The notes beneath the pieces are model-generated. The model saw only the letters and a program-made list of their open reading frames with translations, was not told the origin of the DNA and ran no database searches. The position numbers and the translations under genes are program-made. A DNA stretch of 64,000 bases, from contig JAQXEK010000002.1 in the NCBI GenBank assembly GCA_029250885.1, forward strand, positions 43,518-107,517. Direction: 5' to 3'. The stretch is from Planctomycetota bacterium. Lineage in GTDB: Bacteria > Planctomycetota > UBA1135 > GCA-002686595. This document shows positions 1-8,416 of this stretch, in pieces. Every line of letters begins with the position of its first letter. Position 1 is the stretch's first letter.

Positions 1-2124
1 GACCACGCCACCAACGGCATCCGCATGGGCATCGACGGTTGGATCTACATCGCCGTGGGGGACTTCGGATTCCACGACGCCGTGGACGCCTCGGGCAAGC
101 ACATGACCCAGCTCGGTGGCGGCGTGCTGCGCGTTCGCCCCGATGGCACGGAAACCGAAGTCTACACCCACGGCCTGCGCAACATCTACGACGTCGCTAT
201 CGACCCGTACATGAACGTCTTCACTCGCGGCAACACTAACGACGGCGGCGGCTGGAACATTCGCTTTATCCACCACATTCAGAGCGCGGAGTACGGCTAT
301 CCCGTGCTGTTCAAGCACTTCACCGAGGAGATCGCGCCGGCCCTTGAGGATCTCGGCGGAGGCTCAGGCACAGGCTCGTACTTCCTACACGATCCGCGCT
401 GGCCCGATGGCCTAAACCACGTGCCGCTGATGGCCGACTGGGGCCGTAGCCAGCTGTACATCCACCGCGTGACCATGGACGGTGCTAGCTTTACCCAGGC
501 GGAGGAGCCGTTCCTGGGCGTGACCCAGATCACGGATGTCGACATGGACGCGTCTGGCCGCATGTACCTGGCGGCCTGGGACAACGCCGGCTACTCCGGC
601 AGCGCCGAGCGCGGCTTTGTTTCACGAGCAACGCCTGCAAAATGGAAGCACGAGCCCTATGCCGACTCTTCAACAGTAGACATGGCTGAGCTCGCAAAGC
701 GTCTTCGCTCGGATAGCTCGGTGGCCCGACTCGACGCGAGCCAAGAGCTGCTTACCAGGCCGAAGGTGGAAGCAGCTGCGCTGGCACTTGGCGTTGCGAC
801 GGACAGAGCGGCTCCGCTCTATGTCCGCGTCGCAGGCATCTTTACCTACGCCCAAATCGAGGGGGCGTCCGCCGCGGACGAGCTTGCCAAGTTGACCGAT
901 GATGGCTTAGTCCGCGAGTTTGCGATCCGCGCCCTCGGGGACCGTAAGGCCAATCAGAAGGCCGTGGACACCGCGCTGTTGTGGCGCGCAATGAGCGACG
1001 AATCCGAGCGCGTCCGGGTCGCCGCCACCGTGGCCCTTGGTCGCACTTTGGACCACGAGGCCAGCATGCGCATTCTGCTTGGCGTTCAGGTCCCCGCATC
1101 GTTCGTTGCACCCGTTGGCGATGTGGAGGGACCCCATGCGAGTCCCAATTCGGAGCTACTTCTACCGCACCTGGCTGTGCGCAGCCTCGTGGCTCAAGGT
1201 GCAACCGAAGAGGTGATCGGGGCGATCACCTCTGCTGATTGGGAAGGGGGCGAGACACCGACCCTAGCCCTTTGGGCCGCGCGCTATCTCCATGACGAAC
1301 AGGTTGTCGCCGCACTGATCACGACCCTGTCCAAGGCCAAGGGCGAGGCGCGGACCGCCGTGCTCGAGTCCATCGCGCGCCTCTATCACATGGAGGCGGA
1401 CTACGACGGTTCCTGGTGGTGGAACACGCGGCCGGATACCCATGGCCCCTACTACAAGACCGTCGCTTGGGCCGGGACTCCGGCTGTCGAGGCGTGCTTA
1501 GCCAAGGCATGGGACGAGGGTGACGCCGCCGCGCGCGCAGAGTTGCGCATCCTAGAAGGCAAGCACCGACTCGGCATCAAGAAGCTCCAGGCCAAGCCAA
1601 CACCCAAAGAAATTGAGCAGCTGGCCGTGGACCTAGAAGCCCTTGCGGAGGGCCAGGGTGAGGTCGGAGATGCCGCCATCGAGGACGTGATGATCGCGCT
1701 CAGCAAGCTGACCCCAGACATGGACCGAGGCCGCGCCTTGTTTGCCACTCAAGGTTGCGTGGCATGCCACACCTTGACCTCGGATGAGAAGCCAAAGGGT
1801 CCCTACATGGGCCAGGTTGGATCGATCATGGGCCCGGAGCAAATCGCTGAGTCTATCCTGCGGCCGAACGCATCTATCAGCCAGGGCTTCGCATCCGTTG
1901 TATTGACGATGAAGGACGGCTCGGTGCGGTCTGGTTTTGTCTCGGAAGAGTCCGCGGGCGAAGTCGTTCTGCGGGACATCACCGGCAGCGTCACTCGCAT
2001 CGCTGCCAAGGATATTGAGTACCGCAACGAACTCGAAACCTCGATGATGCCAGCAGGCTTGGCGAACTCTTTAAGTCTCCAAGACTTAGCCTCCCTAGTG
2101 GGCTTCCTAGCCGCCCAAAAGTAA
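1..2124 (+). CDS. Sorbosone-dehydrogenase-like / HEAT / cytochrome c protein, 5' end missing
   Basis: The reading frame is open from base 1, so the N-terminus lies outside the window. The visible 707 codons start inside a six-bladed beta-propeller of the glucose/sorbosone dehydrogenase type (the putative membrane-bound dehydrogenase domain of Planctomycetes and Verrucomicrobia), seen in blocks such as THGLRNIYDVAIDP and HDPRWPDGLNHVPLMADWG. Alanine-rich helical HEAT-like repeats follow. The C-terminal 130 residues are a Pirellula/Verrucomicrobium-type haem-binding domain with one c-type haem motif, GCVACH (Cys codon at 1756), and a possible Met ligand in SMMPAGL. It probably oxidises a sugar or alcohol in the periplasm and passes electrons to its own haem; the substrate cannot be read from sequence. 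It converges on the ThuA gene with a 5-base gap. Confidence 0.85.
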   Translation, partial: DHATNGIRMGIDGWIYIAVGDFGFHDAVDASGKHMTQLGGGVLRVRPDGTETEVYTHGLRNIYDVAIDPYMNVFTRGNTNDGGGWNIRFIHHIQSAEYGYPVLFKHFTEEIAPALEDLGGGSGTGSYFLHDPRWPDGLNHVPLMADWGRSQLYIHRVTMDGASFTQAEEPFLGVTQITDVDMDASGRMYLAAWDNAGYSGSAERGFVSRATPAKWKHEPYADSSTVDMAELAKRLRSDSSVARLDASQELLTRPKVEAAALALGVATDRAAPLYVRVAGIFTYAQIEGASAADELAKLTDDGLVREFAIRALGDRKANQKAVDTALLWRAMSDESERVRVAATVALGRTLDHEASMRILLGVQVPASFVAPVGDVEGPHASPNSELLLPHLAVRSLVAQGATEEVIGAITSADWEGGETPTLALWAARYLHDEQVVAALITTLSKAKGEARTAVLESIARLYHMEADYDGSWWWNTRPDTHGPYYKTVAWAGTPAVEACLAKAWDEGDAAARAELRILEGKHRLGIKKLQAKPTPKEIEQLAVDLEALAEGQGEVGDAAIEDVMIALSKLTPDMDRGRALFATQGCVACHTLTSDEKPKGPYMGQVGSIMGPEQIAESILRPNASISQGFASVVLTMKDGSVRSGFVSEESAGEVVLRDITGSVTRIAAKDIEYRNELETSMMPAGLANSLSLQDLASLVGFLAAQK

Positions 2125-2129
2125 GCCGC

Positions 2130-2903
2130 CTAAACCTGGGGCTCGATCACCCAGGCCAAGGCTTCCTTGAGGTGGCGACGGAACAGGGGCTCGGCGAAGG
2201 ATTCGGGAGTGTGGCCACCGGCCGTGTAGAAGGCCCGGCCCCCGTCATAGGTCTGGTACCAGGCCGCGGGGTGCGTGCCATTGGTGCCGCCTTCGTAGCT
2301 TGACTCGTCCAACATCAGCACGGGCATGATGTCGGAAGAGATCTCCTTAAAGTTGTACCACTCGTCCGTGCGAACCCAGGGCGAGGGCAAGAAAGCAGTC
2401 GCCCGGAAATCGTCGTTGGTCCGGACGAGTTGGGCCTCTTGGATCTGCGGATGACTTGCGAACTGAGCGCCCGCAAGACTTGTGTACCACGGCCATTCGT
2501 ATTCGGTATCCGTGGCGGCGTGTATCCCAAAGTAAGCGCCGCCGGATCGGATGTAGCGCTCGAAGGCGGATTGTCCCGCTGGATCCAGCACGTCGCCGGT
2601 GGTGGACAGAAAGACGACGGCGGCGAAGCGGTCCAGGTTCTCGTCCGTAAAGTCTGTTGGGTCTTTGGTCTCAGTGGCAGTCAGGCCAAGCTCAAGGGCG
2701 AGGTCTGTGACGCAGGCCACCCCGGTAGGAATCGAGGGGTGGTTGTAGCCAGCCGTGCGGGTGAAGATCAGCAGCTCGGTGGCGGACTTTACGGTCGGCG
2801 CTGGGTCTAGGGAGACCGGCTCCGGCTTTTCCGCACAGCCCACAAGGGTTAGGCTGGCTAGGGGCAGGGCGCCGAGTAGGGCGCGGCTCGAAAGGCACTT
2901 CAT
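2130..2903 (-). CDS. ThuA-like domain lipoprotein
   Basis: A 257-residue protein with a lipoprotein signal (MKCLSSRALLGAL, lipobox LVGC, Cys23) and a ThuA domain, a class I glutamine-amidotransferase-like fold without an evident nucleophile Cys. Family-typical blocks are FLSTTGDVLD, FGIHAATDTEYEWPWY and GGRAFYTAGGHT. ThuA proteins were named from trehalose utilisation and act with ThuB, a Gfo/Idh/MocA dehydrogenase, on 3-keto sugars. Here the neighbours are a DUF1080 protein one base upstream and a Gfo/Idh/MocA protein beyond it, all leftward and probably one operon. The frame is open to 3002, but the lipoprotein signal begins at the ATG at 2903, just beyond the stop of the preceding gene, so that start is preferred. 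Confidence 0.85.
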   Translation of the reverse strand: MKCLSSRALLGALPLASLTLVGCAEKPEPVSLDPAPTVKSATELLIFTRTAGYNHPSIPTGVACVTDLALELGLTATETKDPTDFTDENLDRFAAVVFLSTTGDVLDPAGQSAFERYIRSGGAYFGIHAATDTEYEWPWYTSLAGAQFASHPQIQEAQLVRTNDDFRATAFLPSPWVRTDEWYNFKEISSDIMPVLMLDESSYEGGTNGTHPAAWYQTYDGGRAFYTAGGHTPESFAEPLFRRHLKEALAWVIEPQV

Positions 2904-2904
2904 T

Positions 2905-3720
2905 TTAGTCCGTGATGATTTGCAGTTTGACGCTCCGGATCTCCATGGGGTGGCTTTCGGCCTGTAGGGAGAAGTAGCCACTAGCCAAGGGCAGCTCGGC
3001 ACCCGCTTCGATCAGGCGCCTAGCATCGGAGTCATTGGGGTCGAGCTGGGGCGCCTCGTAGGAAAGAACGATCGTGTCGTCCATCCAGTGGCGGATCTGC
3101 TCACCGCCGCGCACCTCGAGCTCGATGGTTGCCCACTCGTCGCCGTAGTGGGTGAGTGAGTTCGAGTTTAGGCAGTGGGGCGTAAACAGCTTGCCGTCGA
3201 TCTCGACGTTCGTACCAGGAGTACAGAGGTTCGCTGTTGTGCGGGTCCCGCCACTCGCATCGACCGGTCCACCCAGCATCTGCGCCTCAATCGATACGGG
3301 GAAGCTTTGGTCCACGGTCATCGTCTCGGGGGCTTGGCCGTGCAGCATGACACCGCTGTTGCGCCAGGCCCAACCGGGCCCGCCGGTCAGCTGCTCGCCA
3401 AGGAATCGGTACTCCACCCGCAGACGATAGTAGTCCAAGGGAGCTCCATAAATCAGATGCCCAAACTCGCCGTTGAAGCTCTCGAGCTTGTCGAAGCCAA
3501 TCCGGATCACCCCGTCCTCGACGCGAAAGATGTCCAGGGAATTGTCGTCGAGCTCATAGCCCGAGACCTTGACGCGCCAGCCGTCTAGGTTCTCGCCGTT
3601 GAAGAGCTGGATCCAGGTGTCGGCTTGGCTATCCTCGTACGTAGAGCGATCTTCTCCCGTGGGTGCCGCACAAGATAAGGCCAGCAGGAGAGCTCCAATC
3701 GCGATTTTGGATAGGTCCAT
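2905..3720 (-). CDS. DUF1080 lipoprotein (3-keto-disaccharide hydrolase family)
   Basis: A 271-residue protein with a short lipoprotein-like signal (MDLSKIAIGALLLALSC, Cys17, an imperfect lipobox) and one DUF1080 concanavalin-like jelly-roll domain. It opens with WIQLFNGENLDGW and contains NSGVMLHGQAPETM and VSIEAQMLGG, both characteristic of the family. Some DUF1080 members hydrolyse 3-keto-disaccharides made by C3-oxidising Gfo/Idh/MocA enzymes. It lies 3 bases downstream of such an oxidoreductase and one base upstream of a ThuA protein, so a shared role in oxidative glycoside cleavage is inferred. The exact substrate is unknown. Confidence 0.88.
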   Translation of the reverse strand: MDLSKIAIGALLLALSCAAPTGEDRSTYEDSQADTWIQLFNGENLDGWRVKVSGYELDDNSLDIFRVEDGVIRIGFDKLESFNGEFGHLIYGAPLDYYRLRVEYRFLGEQLTGGPGWAWRNSGVMLHGQAPETMTVDQSFPVSIEAQMLGGPVDASGGTRTTANLCTPGTNVEIDGKLFTPHCLNSNSLTHYGDEWATIELEVRGGEQIRHWMDDTIVLSYEAPQLDPNDSDARRLIEAGAELPLASGYFSLQAESHPMEIRSVKLQIITD

Positions 3721-3723
3721 TGC

Positions 3724-5112
3724 TTATCCCACGATGTCAAGAGGCTTTGTTTCGGTCCAGCGTCCACGGGTGAAGTCGGGGAAGGATGCGGGCATGCCGC
3801 CGTTCGCCACGGACCACTCACTCAGGGGTGAGACGGCACTCCAGGCGCAGCCTTCGTAGACGTTCTGGTCCAGGGGCAGGCCGTTGCGCAGGCAGTAGAC
3901 CATGCGCCACAGCATGATAAAGTCCATGCCGCCGTGGCCGCCGGCCTTGACGGCCTCTTCGCCAACGCGGGTGTAGAGCGGGTGCTCGTACTTCTCGTAG
4001 AACTCAGCGAGTTCCCCGCCTTGTCTCCAGCCGTGAGCGCCCTTCCCTTCGGGGTCCAGAGCGATGCGCGTCGGGAAGCCAGCCATGGTTCCCTTGGTGC
4101 CAGAGATCATGTTCAGGCGCGTGTAGGGACGTGGCGAGGTCGTGTCGTGCTGGACCAGAATCGTGCGACCCTTCTCGGTCTTGATGATGCTCGTGTTCAT
4201 GTCGCCGCACTGGTAGGTCTGCTGGTTGCGCTCGTGCTCCGCGGGGAAGTCGCGGGCGGCAGAAAGCTGACGACCAAAGGCGGGCGAGCTGAACGAGACC
4301 AAGCGCTCGAAGCGGTCGCCACCGCGCTCGCAGTTCATGTATTGGGCCACGGGGCCAAGCCCATGGGTCGGATACAGATTGCCGTCCGTGTTTACGTGGT
4401 AGGCCAGGCGCCAAGAGCCCTCGCCGCGATCGAGCTCCTTCATCTGCCAGCGCAGGTCGTGGATGTAGGACGCCTCGCCGTGGGTGATCTCACCGACTAG
4501 ACCCAGCCGCACCATGTTGAGAAACAGCAGCTCGTCTCGGCCGTAGTTCACGTTCTCCATCATCATGCAGTGGCGGCCCGTCTGCTCGGATGTGTTCACG
4601 AGATCCCACATCTCGTCCACAGTTGTCGTGATCGGCACTTCGATAAAGGCGTGGGCGCCACCTTCCATGGCCGCGACTCCCATGGGCGCGTGCCAGCGCC
4701 AGGGCGTGGAGATGATGACCGCGTCCAGGTCCATGTCTGCGATCATGTCTTCGAAGCTGCGCTCGTGCTCGCTGTAGACGGCCGGCCGCGTACGGCCTGC
4801 ATCTTCACAGCGCTGGGCTGCGCTCTCGGCCACAGGCGCGTAATCGTCACAGATCGCAACGATGTCGACGCCGTCCATCAATAGCATCTGCGCCACGTGC
4901 CCCGTGCCTCGGCCGCCGACGCCGATGAAGCCCATGCGGATTCGATCGAGTGCGGGGGCGGCGAAGTCGCCCATGTAGCGTGCTCCTGCAGGTGAGTGGG
5001 GAGCGCGGCCGAAGGGACCGGTGGTTTGGCATGCGGTAAGCCCGGTGGCGGCGGCGCTGGCGCCAATAGCGGTCTTAAGGAACTGGCGGCGCGAGTTAGT
5101 GGGCTTGGGCAT
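3724..5112 (-). CDS. Gfo/Idh/MocA oxidoreductase, GH109-like, Tat-exported
   Basis: 462 residues with a twin-arginine signal (NSRRQFLKTAIGAS) followed by a Cys (LTAC), so it is probably translocated folded with its cofactor. The Rossmann motif is MGFIGVGGRGTGH. The usual EKP motif reads EVP (FIEVPITTTVDEM). The blocks ENVNYGRDELLFLNMVRLG, GEASYIHDLR and YPTHGLGPVAQYM match the GH109 subgroup, which cleaves alpha-N-acetylgalactosaminides by an NAD-dependent oxidation-elimination mechanism. Family membership is clear. The GalNAc specificity is inferred and unproven, since many planctomycete paralogues are uncharacterised. It heads the leftward DUF1080-ThuA block. Confidence 0.88.
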   Translation of the reverse strand: MPKPTNSRRQFLKTAIGASAAATGLTACQTTGPFGRAPHSPAGARYMGDFAAPALDRIRMGFIGVGGRGTGHVAQMLLMDGVDIVAICDDYAPVAESAAQRCEDAGRTRPAVYSEHERSFEDMIADMDLDAVIISTPWRWHAPMGVAAMEGGAHAFIEVPITTTVDEMWDLVNTSEQTGRHCMMMENVNYGRDELLFLNMVRLGLVGEITHGEASYIHDLRWQMKELDRGEGSWRLAYHVNTDGNLYPTHGLGPVAQYMNCERGGDRFERLVSFSSPAFGRQLSAARDFPAEHERNQQTYQCGDMNTSIIKTEKGRTILVQHDTTSPRPYTRLNMISGTKGTMAGFPTRIALDPEGKGAHGWRQGGELAEFYEKYEHPLYTRVGEEAVKAGGHGGMDFIMLWRMVYCLRNGLPLDQNVYEGCAWSAVSPLSEWSVANGGMPASFPDFTRGRWTETKPLDIVG

Positions 5113-5128
5113 TGTGGGGGGGATGGGG

Positions 5129-6478
5129 CTAGTTGACGGTGTTAATCTGCTTGGTCAAGCGCTCGAACTCGGCCTTGAGTTCGGCGTTCTCGAAGCCCTT
5201 GAGGTCGGGCAGGTCAAGCTTCATCAGGGCCGCGAAATTCCTGGAGCCCTCCTTCATGAGAGCGGCCACTTCGCTGGATAGGGAGACCGTGTCAAGGGTG
5301 TTCTGTGCGTCGCGCAGGGTGACCTGCAGCTCTGCGTTGCGGGCCATAATCTCAGTAGCTTGTTCGCTGAGGTAGGTCGTGTAGAAGTCGGTGGCGCGGA
5401 TCGTCAGCTCGTTCGAGGAGATGTTTTGCTCGCCGATGGAGCGGTCGCCGCCGTTGGATATGTTGTCCTGGGCGTCGCGAATCAGCACCTCGGCATCCTT
5501 GGACAGCTTGGCGAGGCGCGGAACCATGTCCTCGTTGATGCGCCGAACGAGCTCAAGCTGGATGCGGTCCATCAGGTGAATGAGCACCACATAAGAACCG
5601 TAGTAGCGTTTTGCCGCGTCTAGGGACTCGCCGGACTCTTCGGTCAGCTCCTGGAGCTGGACTGTGACGCCACGCACGTTGTCAAAGACCACGCACATCT
5701 CGATGAAGTCATCGCCGGTGACCGTAGACAGCAGGCTGCGGGCAGACTCGAGGTTCAGCTCGACGCCGATGGCGCGCATTTGGGTGACGAAGTTGCGCTC
5801 CAAGTCAGCGATCTCCGCCTGCTTGTTCGAAATACTCTCCTCGGCCTCTTGGATGCGCAGGGCAAGGTCCTCGCGGCTGTCGGTGTAGGCCTTCTGCAGC
5901 TTGTTGAGGTCCTCTTCAGCAGGTGCGCTGACACGCGCCTCGCGGTCGGCTACCAGGCCCAGTTGCAGCTCGGAAATCTGCTTCTGAAGGGCGCGTAACT
6001 GGGCGCGGGTAGTCGCGATTTCCGAGACCCCAAGCACGCTAATCGCGTCATCGAGCAAGGCATTAATGTCCTCTTGGTTGTCCTCCTGATCGTGGCCTAT
6101 CCAGGAGTCCTCGTCCAGCGTGTTGTGCACGGAGTAGGCCTCAGCCGCTTCGGTGAGTGGCTCCATAACCTCGCCAAACAGCTTCTTAGCGCGCTTCTCA
6201 CGTTGCTCGTCGGCGCGCTGCTTCGCAGCTTCGCGCTCGAGTTGGAGCATCCGAGCTGCCTCCGCTTCGGCCGCCAGGCGCGCCTCCTCGGCCGCTAGCT
6301 CCTCGGCAGTCATCACGTCTTGGACCGGCGCGGCCTCTTGCTCTTTGCTAGCTTGGCTGGGCCCAGGAGCGGGAGATGCTTTGGGCGAGCTCTCCACCGA
6401 GCAGGCAGCTAAGAGGAGACCGGCGAGCAGCAGCTTGCCGGAGGCGTAGACGGGTGTGGTTTGGGTTCGCGTGCGCAT
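5129..6478 (-). CDS. Coiled-coil lipoprotein of unknown function
   Basis: 449 residues. I recognise no family. The signal peptide ends in LLLAAC (lipobox Cys26) and is followed by a Pro/Ala/Ser linker. Residues about 60-110 are a highly charged Glu/Ala/Arg helix. The rest is predicted long helices with heptad character, such as LRALQKQISELQLGL, and Asp/Glu-rich connectors. It is probably an outer or inner membrane-anchored periplasmic spacer or scaffold protein. The frame is open to 6640, but the signal peptide begins at the ATG at 6478. It lies 16 bases upstream of the GH109-like gene on the same strand and is divergent from the ferredoxin gene. Confidence 0.7.
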   Translation of the reverse strand: MRTRTQTTPVYASGKLLLAGLLLAACSVESSPKASPAPGPSQASKEQEAAPVQDVMTAEELAAEEARLAAEAEAARMLQLEREAAKQRADEQREKRAKKLFGEVMEPLTEAAEAYSVHNTLDEDSWIGHDQEDNQEDINALLDDAISVLGVSEIATTRAQLRALQKQISELQLGLVADREARVSAPAEEDLNKLQKAYTDSREDLALRIQEAEESISNKQAEIADLERNFVTQMRAIGVELNLESARSLLSTVTGDDFIEMCVVFDNVRGVTVQLQELTEESGESLDAAKRYYGSYVVLIHLMDRIQLELVRRINEDMVPRLAKLSKDAEVLIRDAQDNISNGGDRSIGEQNISSNELTIRATDFYTTYLSEQATEIMARNAELQVTLRDAQNTLDTVSLSSEVAALMKEGSRNFAALMKLDLPDLKGFENAELKAEFERLTKQINTVN

Positions 6479-6672
6479 GGGCAAAGGATACGTTCTCGCG
6501 CCCAAACTCTTCAGACCAAATGGGCCGACATGAAGCCTAAACACCGATATTCGGGGCGTAGAGTCCGATTTGAAGTCCCCAAAACACCAAGCGTGCCCCC
6601 TAGGAATCCTCGGTTTAATGGAGTACATAGGGGGGCCCAATTCACTCTGCTCACCGACCCAGCTACTCCGTC

Positions 6673-6954
6673 ATGCCCAAGATCACTTTCTCTGACTCGT
6701 CCCTTACCGTTGAAGTTGAGACCGGCTCCGCCTTGATGGAGGCCTGCGAGCATAACGACACCCCGGTGGACTTCTCCTGCACCATGGGTGCCTGTGCCAC
6801 CTGCCTTGTGGTGCTCGACGCGGGTGCGGACCAGGTCGATCCCGCCGACGATGACGAGAAGCAGACTGTTGGCTACAGCACCGACGAAGCCAACGCGCGG
6901 CTCGCCTGCCAGGTCACCGTCAACGGTGACATCACCGTCCGTTACATCGGATAG
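6673..6954 (+). CDS. 2Fe-2S plant-type ferredoxin
   Basis: 93 residues forming a single beta-grasp ferredoxin domain. The cluster ligands are Cys36, Cys41 and Cys44 (CTMGACATC) plus Cys79 (RLACQ), the standard plant/adrenodoxin-type pattern. The acidic stretch DPADDDEK lies between them. No signal peptide is present, so it is cytoplasmic. The gene is 8 bases before msrB and probably co-transcribed with it, which would fit delivery of electrons or a redox-stress response. The electron partner is not visible in the window. Confidence 0.93.
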   Translation: MPKITFSDSSLTVEVETGSALMEACEHNDTPVDFSCTMGACATCLVVLDAGADQVDPADDDEKQTVGYSTDEANARLACQVTVNGDITVRYIG

Positions 6955-6962
6955 ATCGCTCG

Positions 6963-7349
6963 ATGAAGAGGACCGACGCAGAGTGGCGCGAACAGCTTAC
7001 CCCCGAGCAATTTCAAGTCGCGCGCCAAGCCGGCACCGAGCGCCCATTCACCGGCGAGCACAACGCTCGCACGGAGATGGGGACGTACAGTTGCGTCTGC
7101 TGCGGCACCGAGCTGTTCCAGTCCGAGGCCAAGTTTGACGCTGGCTGCGGCTGGCCTAGCTTCTTCGAGCCGAAGGACCTGGCCTCGGTCAACACCCACT
7201 CGGACACGTCCCTGGGCATGGAGCGCATCGAGGTGACCTGCGCCAAGTGCGACGCGCACCTCGGCCACGTCTTCCCGGATGGGCCGGACCCCACGGGCCA
7301 GCGCTACTGCATCAACTCGGTCGTCCTGACCTTCGCGAAAGGCGACTAG
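6963..7349 (+). CDS. msrB: Peptide-methionine (R)-S-oxide reductase MsrB
   Basis: 128 residues, a full-length MsrB. It reduces the R-diastereomer of methionine sulfoxide in proteins. The zinc site is Cys44/Cys47 (CVCC) with Cys93/Cys96 (CAKC). The catalytic Cys116 sits in RYCINS, and Cys62 in GCGWPSF occupies the position of the usual resolving cysteine. [12 protein letters not shown] is the family signature. There is no export signal, so it is cytoplasmic. It follows the ferredoxin gene by 8 bases, suggesting a small redox operon. Confidence 0.96.
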   Translation: MKRTDAEWREQLTPEQFQVARQAGTERPFTGEHNARTEMGTYSCVCCGTELFQSEAKFDAGCGWPSFFEPKDLASVNTHSDTSLGMERIEVTCAKCDAHLGHVFPDGPDPTGQRYCINSVVLTFAKGD

Positions 7350-7419
7350 GCCCTAGGCGCAGGGAGATTCCTTCCCTAGGCCGGTCACGGTTCGTGGAGT
7401 TGCCTGTATGCTCGTCGTC

Positions 7420-8355
7420 ATGGAAAGACGAGAATTTATTAAGGGTAGCGCCGGGATCTTAGCCACAGGAGCAGCCATGCAAGGGGTAGCCAACGCATCT
7501 TATAAGCGAGCTGGACAAGGCCCTTCGGGGGCTCGCTTTCAGCTTAACTATGCCCCGCACTTAGGCATGTTTAAGCACCACGCCGGGGACGATCCCTTTG
7601 ACCAGCTGCGCTTCATGGCGGACGAGGGCTTCACGGCGGTCGAGGAGAACTGGGTCACGAGATTCTCCGTCGCCGATCAGGAGAAGTTCGGCAAGACCCT
7701 CGACGAGCTCGGCATGAGCATGGGAGTTTTTGTCGCCCACGCAGAGTTTTCAAAGGTCACCTTTGCGTCGAACGAGCCCGCCATGCGCGAGCGTATCCGC
7801 AAGGAGATGGAGCAGGCCTGCGAGACCGCTACACGCGTCGGCGCCAAGTGGTGCACCGTGGTACCCGGCGGCTACAGCAACGGCATCGAGTGGGACTACC
7901 AGACAGCGAACGTCATCGACAACCTGCGCTTCGCGGCGGAGATCCTCGAGCCCGCAGGCCTGACAATGGTGCTCGAGCCCCTAAACCCCTGGAGGGACCA
8001 CGCCGGTTGCTTCCTGTCCAAGGTTCCCCAGGCGTATATGATCTGCCGTGCGGTCAACAGCCCGTCGGTCAAGATCCTCGACGACCTGTACCACCAGCAG
8101 ATCACCGAGGGCAACCTGATCCCTAACATCGACGCGGCCTACAGCGAGATCGCCTACTTTCAAGTGGGGGACAACCCCGGTCGCAACGAGCCGGGCACCG
8201 GCGAGATCAACTACAAGCGCATCTTCCAGCACATCCACGCCAAGGGTTTCGACGGCATTATTGGCATGGAGCACGGCAACTCGATCGGCGGTAAGAAAGG
8301 CGAGCGCGCTGTGATCGACGCCTACGTGGCGGTCGACAGCTTCGTAAACGACTAG
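7420..8355 (+). CDS. Hydroxypyruvate-isomerase-like TIM-barrel protein, Tat signal
   Basis: About 311 residues starting at the ATG that opens a twin-arginine signal (MERREFIKGSAGIL); an in-frame ATG 12 bases upstream is less likely. The body is a xylose-isomerase-like TIM barrel of the Hyi family. Putative metal ligands lie in VLEPLNPW, ILDDLYHQQITEG, FQVGDNPGR and IGMEHG, and EPGTGEINY is typical of hydroxypyruvate isomerases. Such enzymes interconvert 2-keto/hydroxy aldehydes or epimerise keto sugars. The Tat signal puts this one outside the cytoplasm, where action on 3-keto or other oxidised sugars is more plausible than classical hydroxypyruvate metabolism (inference). Confidence 0.85.
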   Translation: MERREFIKGSAGILATGAAMQGVANASYKRAGQGPSGARFQLNYAPHLGMFKHHAGDDPFDQLRFMADEGFTAVEENWVTRFSVADQEKFGKTLDELGMSMGVFVAHAEFSKVTFASNEPAMRERIRKEMEQACETATRVGAKWCTVVPGGYSNGIEWDYQTANVIDNLRFAAEILEPAGLTMVLEPLNPWRDHAGCFLSKVPQAYMICRAVNSPSVKILDDLYHQQITEGNLIPNIDAAYSEIAYFQVGDNPGRNEPGTGEINYKRIFQHIHAKGFDGIIGMEHGNSIGGKKGERAVIDAYVAVDSFVND

Positions 8356-8416
8356 AGCCGCGTACCGGCCTGGATAGACATGCGATCACCAGCTCCGCAA
8401 GCTTGGCCGATCGCGC

